Source: Lithobates sylvaticus (Eukaryota > Chordata > Amphibia > Anura > Ranidae). From it: 64,000 nt of DNA. Location of the stretch: the NCBI GenBank assembly GCA_028564925.1, contig CM053031.1, positions 161,736,726 to 161,800,725 of the forward strand, read 5' to 3'. The notes under the pieces were generated by a model. The model was not told the DNA's origin. It ran no database searches and was given only the letters and a program-made list of their open reading frames with translations. The position numbers and the translations under genes are program-made. This document shows positions 1-12,060 of the stretch, in pieces. Positions within the stretch are counted from its first letter, which is position 1. Each line of letters opens with the position of its first letter.

Positions 1-453
1 GGTGCCGTTTTTATCAATGAACATGTGTATTGCCGGACCGACAATTCATTATAGCCGCGAGTAGTTTTAAATATTTATTTTTCCTTTTAGAAATGTAATT
101 TTGCTGTCAGACTGTTCTAAACATGGGAAACATGTGCCACTTTACAGGCATACTATAGACACCCCCCAGGTACGAAGTTTAAAGGAATATTAAACTTTTA
201 TTGTTTCACTTTAAGCATTATTAAAATCACTGCTCCCGAAAAAACTTCAGTTTTTTTAAAACTTTTTTTTGCATTGATACATGTCCCCTGGGGCAGGACC
301 CAGGTCCCCGAACACTTTTTAAGACAATACCATGCATATAAGCCTTTAAAATTAGCACTTTTGATTTTTCATGTTCGTGTCCCATAGACTTTAACGGTGT
401 TCGCATGTTCAAACACATTTTTTGTCTGTTTGCATGTGTTCGGCCCATCCCTA
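1..453. mobile_element. hAT-like non-autonomous element fragment
   Basis: The right end runs through 'gttcgcatgttcaaac' into 'ttcggcccatcccta' at about 439-453. From memory this resembles the end of short hAT-type elements common in frogs, with spaced TTCG words inside. The left end is outside the window or unrecognised. No coding capacity is seen; the short ORFs here are A/T-run artefacts. Family assignment is from memory of the end motif and is uncertain. Confidence 0.35.
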
Positions 454-1407
454 ATGCCAAGCATGCAATGCTTCCAGAGGGCAGCTGTGGGACACAGAGC
501 AGACCCTGAACCAGGCATTTTCAGCAGTTCATTTCTCTTTACTCGGGTCACGTGAGTCACCAGGTGTTGCTTGGCAGGCTAAGGTGCTTAGCAGGATTGC
601 TGCATAGGGGCTTGGTGAGCCCTATTAAGGGGTCTCCCGTCTGGGGTATGTAAATACTAAACTCCCTTTTTGTGGCTTGCAATGTTTTCAAAAAAGAGGA
701 GCGGGGTTAACACTACAGGGAAAGGCACGCCATCAGTAGTTGATGTCGTCATGAGGAGCCTAGTCATATCCCTAGTGTTGTATCCCCTGAGAGATCAGAG
801 GCTTCCGGGCAATCTAAGCCGCTGTGCCTGTCTGGTATTGTTCCTACAGTCAACGCTGCTGCTTCACCCTTTATCACCAGGGATGAATTATCCTCAGCCC
901 TAGCTGGGTTAGAGCACAGGATTGCTGGCATGATTGCCTCCATTCCGCAGGGTGGCAAGAATCGTGACAGATCCCCCTTCCCTGAGCCTCCTAATTTGGA
1001 GCAGGAATGGGTTGAGAATGGGGAAGAGCTTAAATGCCAAGGATTCTGTGGAGGGCCTGGCAGATGAGTCTGCTTCTAAACAATCTGGGCCAGAAGATGT
1101 ACAGTTGTTGTCTGCCTCTCAGTCGCAGAGGCTTGTGATCCAGACTCTTACTGAGATGGTTCGTTCTGCCTTTAAGTTGCCTCCTGCAGAGGTTTCTGAG
1201 CCCCCCTGGTCCTCTTTGGGGTCCCTGAGGCCTTCTCAGGCCGCACAGGATTTCTCCTTGCACCCACTGTTGGAACAGGTGGTGTATGCTCATTGGGAAA
1301 ATCCTGATAGAATTTTCGTTCCTCCTAAGAAGGTTTTCTTTTTTATCCCATGGAGAAAAAGTTTTAAGAAGTGGAGCATGCCAGTTGTAGATGCGGCAGT
1401 CTCTTCC

Positions 1408-4160
1408 TTAACTACTTAAAGACCACCGCAGTTGTACATCGGCTGTTTGAAGTGGAATACCATTGTTATGGCAGCAACTAACGGCCATAACCCTAGTATT
1501 CTCTTCAACAGCGGGCAGTCCGCTTTCAGATAAAAGTTCACTCAGCGGCAGATTCGCCGCAAGTTCACTTTTTTCGCGGGTGGAGAGGGCCCCTCCTCCC
1601 TTCACGCTCCTGTGGTCTCCGCCGCTTACCAGAGCCACTTGGCTTCACAACATTGGATGGTGGAAGCAGCGTCAAACGTCACTTTCCCCCAATGGTCTTA
1701 AAGGGGATTTTTTTTTTTTTGTTATTGCTTTTTAGTGTAAATGTTAGATCTGAGGTCTTTTTGACCCCAGATCTCACATTTAAGAGGTCCTGTCATGCCA
1801 GGTAGGTATATAGGTTCACAGTCGCCTTTTTATAGCGTCAGGTACCCCCATATACTACCTAATAAAGGTGTTAACCCCCTGATTGACCCCTAGTTAACCC
1901 TTTCACCAGTGATCACCAAGTGTTATGGTTGACACTGGTTAGTTAGTTTGTTTTTTATACCCGCCATTTATTACCCAATAAAGGTTTAACCCCCTGATCG
2001 CCCGGCGGGTGATAACAGGTTTTAGGGTCAGTTATGGTCTGCGTCGTCCAAGGCAGCGTCAGACTAGTGCCAGTACCGCTAAAACCCACGCACGCAGCAT
2101 ACACCTCCCTTAGTGGTATAGTATCTGAACGGATCAATATCTGATCTGATCAGATCTATACTAGCGTCCCCAGCAGTTTAGGGTTCCCAAAAACGAAGTG
2201 TTAGCGGGATCAGCCCAGATACCTACTAGCACCTGCATTTTTCCCCTCTGCCCAGCCCACCCAAGTGCAGTATCGATCGATCACTGTCACTTACAAAACA
2301 CAACACACGTAACTGCAGTGTTTGCAGAGTCAGGCCTTTTCCCTGCGATTTTTTGGTAGCGTTTTGATACAGTTGCTGGCAGCCTAGGAGCTTTTTTACC
2401 TGTGAGTCTCACTAGTGTACCAGTAAATTTAGAGCCCAAAATGGCAAATCGAAGGTACAAGATAGGGATAAGGTAGTGAAGAGGCCTATACGTTTCTGAG
2501 CATGACAGATAGTGAAGAGGAAGTCACTCATCTGTTAGATTCAGGCTCCGAATACGATCCTGTAGACGACAGCGGCTCCATGACAGATAGCTCTGACGAT
2601 GGAGTTGTGGTCCCTGCCAAGGTCAGGCGTACTAGACCCCAATCTTCTTTTGCTATTGAGGTGCAAGAACTGCAGGGCTCTCGTATGGAGCAGAGAAGTA
2701 CTAGCGCCGATATTGTTCTGCTCTTTTTTACTGTATTCTATTATGCAATGTTTTATTGTTAAACATTTTTTTTGTTTTCAGGTACGCCATTCAGCTGCAG
2801 TGCAGATTTATATATCTTGACAGCAACAGCGTTTGCTCCCACGATACATAAAGCCGTGACTCCAGCGCTGTAAGAGGTGGTTTCACCACCACAGTTAAAA
2901 ACAAAATGGTGCATGTATGCCCATTATTAGAAGTGGGTGGATGAAGGGAGGTATTCTAATGGTGGGCATACCCACCGGTCAATCTTTTTTTTTTTTTTTT
3001 TTTCGTTCAGCCCACAGGCTGCATGGAAAAAAGATTACAATATATGCCCAACAAGGACCAGCAATGTACTGGTATGTTGCTGGACTTTGAGTGGTTATAC
3101 AAGAATGATGCCTGCGGGTTTATGTATCATCTTGGTATCATTCTTTTCAGCCAGCGATCGGCTTTCATGTAAAAGAAACCCTAGCGGCTAATTAGCCTCT
3201 AGACTGCTTTTACAAGCCGTGGCAGGGAATGTCCCCCCCTCCCACCGTCTTCCATGGTTTTCTCTGGTTCTCCTGTCCCAACAGGGAACCTGAGAATGCA
3301 GCCGGTGGTTCCGCCAGCCAATCTTCTCTATGGCCTAAGAAACCGGAAGCTACGTTTTTTATGACTTAGATTTTGCCAGACACAAACGGCGCCATTGGGA
3401 AATTGGGAAAGCATTTTATCACACCGATCTTGGGGTGGCCAGATGCTTTGAGGCCAGAGAAGAGATCCAGGGTCGAATAGACCCCTTTTTTTTTTTTTAA
3501 AAAAGAGTACCTGTCACTACCTATTGCTATCATAGGGGATATTTACATTCCCAGAGATAATAATAAAAATTATAAAAAAATAAATAAATGAAAGGAATAG
3601 TTTAAAAATAAAATAAAAAAGCAAAATAAAACAAAATTAAAAATTAACAAAAAAAAAGCACCCCTGTCCCCCCTGATCTTGCACAAAGGCGAACGCAATC
3701 GTTGGTCTGGCGTCATATGTAAACAGCAATTGCACCATGCATGTGAGGTATCACCGTGAAGGTCAGATCGAGGGCAGTAATTTTAGCAGTAGACAACCTC
3801 CACCAAGTGGTAACCTGTAAAGGCTTTTAAAGGCTTTTAAAAATGTACGTAGTTTGTCGCTGCTGCACGTTTGTGCGCAATTTTAAAGCATGTTGTGTTT
3901 GATATCCATGTACTCGGCCTAAGATCATCTTTTTTATTTCATCAAACATTTAGGCAATATAGTGTGTTTTAGTGCATTAAAATAAAAAAAGTGTGTTTTT
4001 TTTTTTTTTTCCCCAAAAAAATGCGCTTGAAAAAACGCTGCGCAAATACTGTGTGAAAAAAAATTTTTGAAAGTTTTTTTCTTGTAAACAAAAAGTTTCA
4101 GAAAGGGCTTTGTTTTCAAGTGGTTAGAAGAGTGGGTGATGTGTGACATAAGCTTCTAAA
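1408..4160 (+). mobile_element. piggyBac-like element remnant inside the DIRS copy
   Basis: A TTAA at 1408-1411 followed by 'ctacttaaagaccaccgc' marks the left junction with DIRS gag-like sequence; piggyBac elements insert at TTAA. Inside is a short ORF encoding only an acidic piggyBac-type N-terminus (2502-2762). Sequence from about 3040 to 4130 resembles the element at 61874-62872, for example the shared wording around 'gtgaggtatc', 'accgtag/acgtagtttgtc' and 'attttaaagc'. The right end is unclear because a poly-C tract and another element follow. Probably a composite of one or two related non-autonomous elements. Confidence 0.55.
2502..2762 (+). pseudogene. piggyBac transposase N-terminal fragment
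   Basis: The 86-codon ORF begins MTDSEEEVTHLLDSGSEYD and is rich in D, E and S. Such acidic leaders stand at the start of many vertebrate piggyBac transposases (PGBD-like). No DDD catalytic core or C-terminal cysteine-rich finger follows in any frame. After about residue 68 the reading becomes hydrophobic and loses resemblance. A pyrimidine tract ending in 'ttttcag' at about 2775-2781 looks like a 3' splice site just downstream, so the fragment could be one exon of the parent gene or of a spliced non-autonomous transcript. The leader match is from general family knowledge, not a search. Confidence 0.45.
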
Positions 4161-4181
4161 TGTTGTGTGCTGGGACAATTC

Positions 4182-4183
<2 letters not shown>

Positions 4184-4234
<51 letters not shown>
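4184..4234. repeat. poly(C) tract, 51 nt
   Basis: An uninterrupted run of 51 C stands between the two piggyBac-like segments. The opposite strand is poly(G), able to form quadruplexes. The length may be unreliable in assembly. Confidence 0.9.
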
Positions 4235-4236
<2 letters not shown>

Positions 4237-6480
4237 ATGATCCCATTTTGGAAAGTAGACACCACAAGCTATTTGCTGAGAGGTATGGTGAGCTTTGAAA
4301 ATTGAAAAAAGAAAAAAAAATATTATTTTCTTTCTTACTTTTCAAAAACAAATGAGAGCTGCAAAATACTTACTATGCCTCTCAGCAAATAGCTTGGTGT
4401 GAAAAATAAAAATAAATGCAGCGCATCAAATCAAAAATAGTGAATAAATAATGAATATATCATAAAGTTATATACTTCATACAAATCATGATATAAATAT
4501 AAACATCGATACAAATAATTATATATAGTGACGAAAGTTCATGTCTTGTCAATACAAGATGATACAATGTAGATGAATGACTGATTGTTGAATAACACCC
4601 AGGTGACTGTGAATATTCAAAAATAATGCTTAAGGTGATGTCCTCAACCGAAGGTAAATAAATACTCTTACCAAATGTGCTACGCACATACGCATGGACT
4701 CAGTAAAGGGTGAGGTATCCAATTCCAAGGCAGGCTGACTCCAATCAGGGAAATGACCAATCAACAGGAAAAGATCTTTAGCAGATTTTTCTCTCCATGC
4801 AAAGGACAGATCAAATGGCAGGCAGCGTTGATCCAGGTAAAAAAGATCCCCAGCATAAAATAATAGAAAAAAGGGGGGACACTCTAAGTGTAGACTGTTG
4901 GTAAATGTTTATTAAAAACTAAAGTTTAAAATACAACCATGATAAAGAAACAAATGGTTGTGTCTGCATTGACATTTGCTTGTGCGATTACCAAAAATTA
5001 AGGCAGATTTCTAAGTACAATGAATATGTACAACTGAAGGGAACAAAACCTTAATTGGCATGTACATCTGGCGAATGCAGCATTTAAATGCAAATGGGGA
5101 ACGAATTACTGTTTAAAAGTCCCGCACTGCAACAGTGTAAAGAGATCGCGGACAAAGCCGCTGAGGATAATAACAGACAGCGAGTGACTGATAGGCTCCT
5201 CCCCCTCCTGGACTTCGTCAGCGGTGGGTGTGTCTACTTTCTAAAATTGGGTCATTTGGGGGGGGGTTGTGCTATCTCGGCATTTTATGGCCTTCAAAAC
5301 TGTTAAAGGTAGTGAGGAGTGAAATCAAAAATGTACGCCCTTAGAAATCCTGAAGGCGGTGATTGGTTTTTGGGGCCCCGTACGCAGCTAGGCTCCCAAA
5401 AAGTCCCATCCCACACATGGTATCCCCGTACTCAGGAGAAGCAGCAGAATTTATTTGGGGTGTAATTCCACATATGCCTATGGCATGTGTGAGCAATATA
5501 TCATTTAAGACAACTTTGTGCAAAAAAAAAAGTTTGTAGTATTCCAGTAACTTGTGACAAAATATAAAATATTCCATGGACTCAACATGCCTCTCAGCAA
5601 ATAGCCTGGGGTGTCTACTTTCCAAAATGGGGTCATTTGGCTGGGTTTTGTGCCATCTTGGCATTTTATGGCCTTCAAAACTGTGATAGGTAGTGAGGCG
5701 TGAAATCAAAAATTTACCCCCTTAGAAATCCTGAAGGCGGTGCTTGGTGTTCTGGGCCCCATACGTGGCTAAGCTCCTAAAAAGTTCCACACATGTGGTA
5801 TCCCCACACTCAGGAGAAGCAGCAAAATGTATTTTGGGATGCAATTCCACATACAGTATAACCATCGCATGTGTGAGCAATATATCATTTAGTGACAACT
5901 TATTATTATTTTTTTTTGTCATTATTGGGACACTTGGGACAAAAAAAATTAATATTCAATGGGTTCAACATGCCTCTTAGCAATTTCCTTAAGGGGTCTA
6001 CTTTCCAAAATGGGGTCATTTTAGCACCTCAAGAAATGAGATATGCATTCATAAACTAAAAGCTGCATAAATTCCAGAAAATGTACCCTAGTTTGTAGAT
6101 GCTATAACTTTTGCGCAAACCAATAAATATACGCTTATTGAATTTTGTTTTTACCAAAGACATGTGGCTGAATACATTTCGGCCTAAACTTATGACTAAA
6201 ATTGAGTTTATTGGATTTCTCTTATAACTAAAAGTAGAAAATATAATAAAAAAAAAAAAAAAAATGCCGGTCTTTTTCCGTTTATATCGCAAAAAATAAA
6301 AATCGCAGAGGCAATCAAATACCATCAAAAGAAAGCTCTATTTGTGTGAACAAAAGGACGCAAATTTTGTTTGGGTACTACATTGCATGACTGTGCAATT
6401 ACCAGTTAAAGCAGTGCAGTGCCAACTTGTAAAAAGCCCTCTGGTCATTGAGCTGCCAAGTGGATAACGCACAGTGCTTG
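4235..6480. mobile_element. piggyBac-like MITE with internal duplication
   Basis: Ranid-type TTAA element related to those at 14580, 25146, 26141, 30520, 31990 and 60235. It carries the shared words 'aaaatggggtcatttgg', 'accaataaatatacgc', 'aaagaaagctctatttgtg' and 'cagttaaagcagtgcagt'. A roughly 370-bp block is present twice: about 5222-5585 and 5600-5995, each with 'cttagaaatcctgaaggcgg' and 'gagcaatatatcattta'. An AT-rich insertion occupies about 4400-5220. The right end near 6440-6480 decays before DIRS sequence resumes. No coding capacity. Confidence 0.65.
4400..5220. repeat. AT-rich insertion, possibly Penelope-like
   Basis: It interrupts the MITE consensus between 'caaatagcttggtgt' and 'ggtgtgtctactttc', with GGTGT at both junctions. 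It starts AT-rich with words such as 'gcagcgcatcaaatc' and ends 'cccctcctggacttcgtcagcgg'. A closing phrase of the 'acttcgtcagg' kind recurs in other AT-rich frog repeats of this window (25.3-26.0 kb, 52.9-53.1 kb). Penelope-like identity is a guess; no RT or endonuclease is visible. Confidence 0.35.
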
Positions 6481-7483
6481 AAGGACCCTGTTGACAAGAA
6501 ACTGGTGTTATTATTAAAGGCTTCCTTTCTTTGGCCAATTCAGCATTTCAGTGGGCTGTCGCAGCAATTGGAGTCTGCAAGTCTTTAAAGGATCACGTCA
6601 GATGGCCTGACAGTCCTAACCAAGAGGATGATCCTGCTGAAAACAGAGCAGATATACCTTGAGCGCTGTGTTTTGCTGTTGATGCCTTAAAGGATTCATT
6701 GCAGCAGGTTTCTCGTTTGGCTCTCCTGTCTGTACACATGCACAGAGTTTTGTGGCTTAGGAACTGGTCAGCCGAGCTTCCTTGTAAGAAGTTATTGGCC
6801 TTAGTTATTCCCCTTTCATGGGCAATGTTTGGTGATGATTTGGACAAATATATCCAAAGGATTTCTGGAGGGAAGAGTTCTCTACTTACTGTGAAGAAAA
6901 AAACACCAGGTGTCCCTCGTTTAAAACCGCAGGGACCACTTCCTCAGGTGTCTCAGCGCCAAGGCAGTTCCGCCACCAACAGGGCGCTAGAGCCAGAGGC
7001 AAGCCCCAGGGCCAGAAGAAATCCTGGATCCAAAACTCTTCTAAACCCAGCACCAAGCCCTCCTTTTGAGGGGACGCCCCTCTCTATCAGGTGGAGGGAA
7101 GGCTTCTGCACTTTGCGGACATTTGGAGAACAGTGGTTCAGGACGAGTGGGTCATCTCGACAGTATACCGCAGTTACAAGCTGAAATTGCGGCGGGGGGT
7201 TCCCCCTCAGAGGTTTCTAGGATCCAGCGTTCCCTCGGATCCTCCAGAAAGAAACGTATTGTTTCAGGCACTACATCATTTAATGCATCAGGGAGCGATT
7301 GTACAGGTTCCTGTATACGAAAGGGGCGCAGGGTTTTATTTGAACTTGTTTACGGTTCAAAAACCAAACTGGGACACAAGGCCCATTTTGGATCTAAGAT
7401 CCCTGAACCAGTATCTATTAATCCAGTCCTTTTGGATGGAGTCTGTCCGCTCAGTAGAAGCCTCGCTCCAGATTGGAGACTCA

Positions 7484-8842
7484 ACATACAGCCATTAATG
7501 TCTAAACCGCTGGCAACAAAAGTGAGTACTGTGAAAATGTCCAAATTGGGCCCAAAGTGTCAATATTTTGTGTGGCCACCATTATTTTCCAGCACTGCCT
7601 TAAACCTCTTGGGTATGGAGTTCACCAGAGCTTCACAAATTGCCACTGGAGTCCTCTTTCACACCTCCATGACGACATCACGGAGCTGGTGGATGTTAGA
7701 GACCTTGTGCTCCTCCACCTTCCATTTTGAGGATGCCCTACAGATGCTCAATAGGGTTTAGGTCTGGAGACACACTTAGCCAGTCTATCACCTTTACCCT
7801 CAGCTTCTTTAGCAAGGCAGTGGTCATCTTGAATGTGTGTTTTGGGTTTGTTATGTTGGAATACTGTCCTGCGGCCCAGTCTCCGAAAGGGAGAGGCTCA
7901 TGCTCTGCTTTAGTATGTAACAGTACATGTTGGCATTCATGGTTCCCTCAATGAACTGTAGCTCCCCAGTGTCGGCAGCACTCATGCAGCCCCGACCATG
8001 ACACTCCCACCACCATGCTTGACTGTAGGCAAGACACACTTGTCTTTGTACTCCTCACCTGGTTGCCGTCACACACGCTTGACACCATCTGAACCAATTA
8101 AGTTTATCTTGGTCTCATCAGACCACAGGACATGGTTCCAGTAATCCAAGTCCTTAGTCTGCTTGTCTTCAGCAAACTGTTTGGGGGCTTTCTTGTGTAT
8201 CATCTTTAGAAGAGGCTTCCTTCTGAGACGACAGCCATGCAGACCAATTTGATGCAGTGTGCGGCATATGGTCTGAGCACTGACAGTCTGACCCCCCCAC
8301 CCTTTCAACCTCTGCAGCAATGCCTATTTCCCAAAGACAGCCTCTGTCCTGTTAAACCCCTGTATGGTCTTGGCCACTGTGCTGCAGCTCATTTTCAGGG
8401 TCTTGGCAATCTTCTTACAGCCTATATCATCTTTATGTAGAGCAACAATTCTTTTTTTCAGATCCTGAGCGTTCTTTGCCATGAGGTGCCATGTTGAACA
8501 TCCAGTGACCAGTATGAGAGAGTGAGAGCGATAACACCAAATTTAACACACCTGCTCCCCATTCACACCTGAGACCTTGTAACACTAAGGTGTCACATGA
8601 CACAGGGCTGGAAAATGGCTAATTGGGCCCAGTTTGGACATTTTCACTTAGGGGTGTACTCACTTTTGTTGCAAGCAGTTTAGACATTAATGGCTGTGTG
8701 TTGAGTTATTTTTATTATTTAGCTGTACACTCACTACTTTACATTGTAGCAAAGTGTCATTTCTTCAGTGTTGTCACATGAAAAGATATAATAAAATATT
8801 TACAAAAATGTGAGGAGTGTACTTACTTTTGTGAGATACTGT
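7484..8842 (-). mobile_element. Tc1-like transposon remnant, left end truncated
   Basis: The right TIR is long: it runs from 'aaaatgtgaggagtgtacttac' to 'gtgagatactgta' at 8842 and inward past 'cattaatggctgtgtg' (about 8690). The left copy starts inside the TIR at 'acagccattaatgtctaaacc' (7484), so its outer part is missing. The inner TIR words 'aaaagtgagtac' (left) and 'gtactcacttttg' (right) are inverted. A decayed transposase lies between. The same family supplies the pieces at 35065-35400 and 50088-50622. The right end abuts the TG/TA-rich part of an LTR, consistent with insertion at a TA there. Confidence 0.8.
7560..8482 (-). pseudogene. Tc1-like transposase, broken
   Basis: The minus-strand reading begins at a start codon near 8482 (MAKNAQDLKKRIV). 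It then gives fragments with 'RRKPLL', 'LWSDETKINLIG' (first catalytic D region) and the glycine-box remnant 'WECHGRGCMSAADTGELQFI'. Stops and frame changes interrupt it: the longest open stretches are 8069-8320 and 7851-8039, in different frames. DD34E family assignment rests on these motifs and the long TIRs. The protein would be nuclear and cut-and-paste; this copy cannot encode a full enzyme. Confidence 0.7.
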
Positions 8843-10163
8843 ATGTATATATAGATATATATATTGTATATTATCTCATTTTGTTGTGTACTCTTTGCTG
8901 TTTCTTTGGGGTGTGGCTGTATTCCATTGTTCTATTGTGTCTGTCTGCCTTAGGTATTATGGGATGTCTAAGTGTGTTTGCTGTGAGGAGGGGAGGGATT
9001 CTTCCAACAGATCTCCCTGCTGATAGGACAGTCTACCCCGCCCAGATTGCAAAGGGGGGATTGTCCTGAGTATTACCTGTGTACCTGTGTTTTAATAAAC
9101 CTTTCATGTTGAGCAACCAAACGAGTACTGCCTAATTTGTGGTTAACGGTTGGAATATCTGATGGGAGGGTGGTGGTCTTTCCTCCCCAGCAAGGATCCA
9201 CGCATCTGGGAGAAAGTACCAGAGACACATCGTCCCAGCAGTCAGATGAGGGTAAGGGAGGTTAAGCAGCCGATTTCCCTTCCCTGCAGCAGATGGAACC
9301 CCAGAATGATGCCAGCAACCCAGCAGAGGGGCTAGCATCAGGGCCGAGTGCTGCTGGCCTCTGCCCTCAACTAACAAAAGATGCGGTCTCCATCTGTATA
9401 CCCCAGGGATGCTGGGCAGCCGGGCCAGATCCCCAACAGCATGATGAAGTGAGCCCAGCCACCCGGCCTTCTCTCCAGTGGCTGAAAGGACTCCAGGGAG
9501 AAGGGCCAGTGCACACTTCTCCCCAGCGGCGGGTATGTTCTCTGAGAGAGGCAGAGGTTGGTTGGGTGAGTAATTGGATTTGGGACAATTTATTTGGGGT
9601 ACTGTGGGGATACCAGTATTGGGGTACTGGAACTACTGACTAACTTCGAAATCAACCCGTCTGGGGTCTCCTCCAGTGTTAGTCTTCAGCCAAAAGGGGA
9701 GAGATGTGACGGGAATCACTTTGGGTGGGGGGCCTGTGGAACCCAGAATCCCTTGGGGAGGTTGAGAAACCCTTGTTTCAGCTCCCCATGCACCTCCTAG
9801 GTCTGTTACCCTGTCTCTAATAGGGGCACAGGGTGACCGTGAAATCCAGACTGATCTGTACTAATCAGACTCACTGTACAACCACACTGGAATGTTGTGT
9901 GTGTGTGTGTGTATATATATGTATGTATGTATATTGTCTCATTTTGTTGTGTACTCTTTGCTGGCTCGTCTGGGATGTGGCTGTTTGTTCCATTGTTCTA
10001 TTGTGTCTGTCTGCCTTAGGTATTATAGAATGTGTAAGTGTGTTTGCTGTGAAGATGGAGGGGAGATTCCTCCAACAGCTCTCATTGCTGATTGGACAGT
10101 CTACCCCACCTGGCAAGCAAAGGGGGGGATTGTCCCGAGTATTACCTGTGTATGTACCTGACT
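8843..10163 (+). mobile_element. Short LTR-element fossil (TRIM-like)
   Basis: Two direct repeats of about 220 bp (about 8875-9085 and 9938-10150) share 'ctcattttgttgtgtactc', 'tctgtctgccttaggtatta' and 'ggattgtcc(t/c)gagtattac'. The second LTR appears to start at 9705 (TGTGACGGG), directly after a purine tract 'aaaaggggagaga'. The first carries 'ttttaataaacc', a poly(A)-signal-like word. Only about 0.6 kb lies between the LTRs and no gag or pol is recognisable, so it looks non-autonomous. Both outer ends are incomplete: broken, moderately old, sitting within the DIRS copy. Confidence 0.55.
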
Positions 10164-10960
10164 TTCTAGCCTCCATCAATATCAAGGACTCATATTTACA
10201 TGTACCTATCTTTCAACCTCATCAGAGGTTCCTGTGATTTGCAGTAGAGGAATGTCATTTTCAGTTTGTCGCTCTGCCCTTTGGGCTTTCCACAGCTCCC
10301 TGGGTGTTCACAAAGGTCCTAGCATCAGTATTGGGTCTTTTTAAAGGCCATGGGGATCTTGGTGCTTGGATACCTGGACGACTTCCTGCTCAGAGATCAC
10401 TCACTACAGGCTCTAGAACAAAGCATAGCCTGCACAGTGCGGTATTTGGAAAGCTTGGGCTGGGTCATTAATACTGAAAAGCCTTGAGACCAGCTCAAAG
10501 TCTTAAGTATTTAGGTCTGATTTTAGATACAGTCCAGGCAAGGGTATTTTTGCCACATGTAAGGATCTGTGCCCTGAAGGATCAGATGCGCCAGATAAGG
10601 GGCACCAGACAACCCTCCATTCAGCTCTGTATGAATCTTCTAGGAAGGATGGTGTCCTCCGAGGCAATGCCCTATACCCGGTTCCATTCCAGGCCTATGC
10701 AACAAGACATCTTGTTGGCTTGGAACAGGAGAGGGCAAGCCCTGGATTATCCCGTGTTCTTATCTCATCGGGCGTGCTTAAGCCTAAGCTGATGGTTGCA
10801 GAATCAGAACCTGCGAAGGGGAAGATCCTTCCTCCAGGTATCTTGGAGAGTACTGACCACAGATGCCAGTCTCTCGGGCTGGGGAGTGATCTTAGAGGGT
10901 CTCGCAGCTCAGGGTATGCTATGCATACTAGCTCATTATGCCTTTGCCTTGCAGGGTGTC

Positions 10961-12060
10961 TTTTTTTTTTTTTTTTTAAGAGGCTTTACTTCCTCTTTAA
11001 TGCACCCTTTACCACCTCCTTGTCTGCTAATCCAGATATAGCCCTGTCAACTGGCAATACAAAGTCAGGAAACTATTTGTACAATATTCTGCACAGGGAT
11101 GATCCATCAGGGCTCTGCACTACTTTTTAGGGTACTTTTAAATTATCTGCTGCTGTAACAAAAAGCCCTTTCTGGGAGTTCTTCCTATCTACATGGCTGG
11201 CACCCGGCTGACATTATTTTCCCTGAAAGCCATCAGCCAGTTGCCATTACTTTGCAAAAGGATGATTGGGATGTTGGCAGTGAGGAGAGTTGGGGCATTG
11301 TGTGCAGGATGAGGTAATGAGGGAGGCTTTAAGGGGAATGTTTCACTTCTCTCCAATGCAGGGGAAAAATTGGGAGATCCACTACCACCATCCCAGAGGG
11401 CAACATTTTCTGATGGTGGTAGGGTTCCCTCTGTTGACAAACGTGCCTCCGACCCTCTGATCTCTGAAAAGAGGTTTTTGTAAGCAGCCAGGCCCGACTT
11501 CATTTAGCACTTAAAGGCAGCTTCCGAACGATACTGACTACATTGAAATATTTGTAGGAGGGTGGGTTGGGGTGTCGGTGGTGAGGAGGAGGCAAAATAG
11601 AGACAGTCTTCAGATTATAATTTTTTTTGTTATTTCATTATAGTCAGGGCACTGGAGGCATAGCTGTAGGGGGACAGCTTAAAACGATAAGCTGTCCATC
11701 TTTTCAAAACACACCCAGCAGAAAATAGGGGGGGCTAAATCCTATGGCCAGGGAGAAGTGCATGCAGCTACAGCTTTCCCAAATCGAGGTTTAATTTTGG
11801 GAGGAAGGTATATCATTTTTTGCTGGGGCCTTTTTCTGCTTGGGGTCTGCAGCAGACACTTGTTTCTGACACAGGTAAAGCTGTCCTTTGTTTGTTGAAC
11901 ATCACTGCATACTTGTCGTGTAAAGTTGTGTGCACCAAACCACCACATATTTATCCCTATTGTCATGACTGCAATTCAATTTAGACAATCCCTTTTATTT
12001 AAAAAAAAAATGTCAGGGAGAGGCAGAGGTTATACATGCAAAGGTAATGATTTTTTGTAA
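10961..12060. other. No gene recognised
   Basis: After the DIRS sequence comes a T17 run (about 10962-10978). The remaining 1.1 kb shows only short chance ORFs, with no TIRs, LTRs or known protein match. Confidence 0.5.

Larger units (their letters stand above)
640..10960 (+). mobile_element. DIRS-type retrotransposon, broken and interrupted
   Basis: This is a fossil tyrosine-recombinase retrotransposon of the DIRS group. Recognisable parts lie in order on the + strand: a gag-like region (about 670-1407 and 6541-7050) and reverse transcriptase/RNase H (about 7091-7485 and 10164-10960). The RT shows the DIRS-typical run around 'RPILDLRSLNQYL' and further on 'VALPFGLSTAPWVFTKVL'; 'TTDASLSGWG' marks the RNase H region. 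No tyrosine recombinase or terminal repeats were recognised in the window. The copy is broken many times and holds two large insertion complexes, so it is an old layer. It is the oldest recognisable stratum of the first 11 kb, because everything else there interrupts it. Confidence 0.8.

Noticed and set aside
7066-7761. 231-codon ORF overlapping the DIRS and Tc1 junction
   Set aside because: The frame differs from the RT-like reading and crosses into a different element; a chance open frame.
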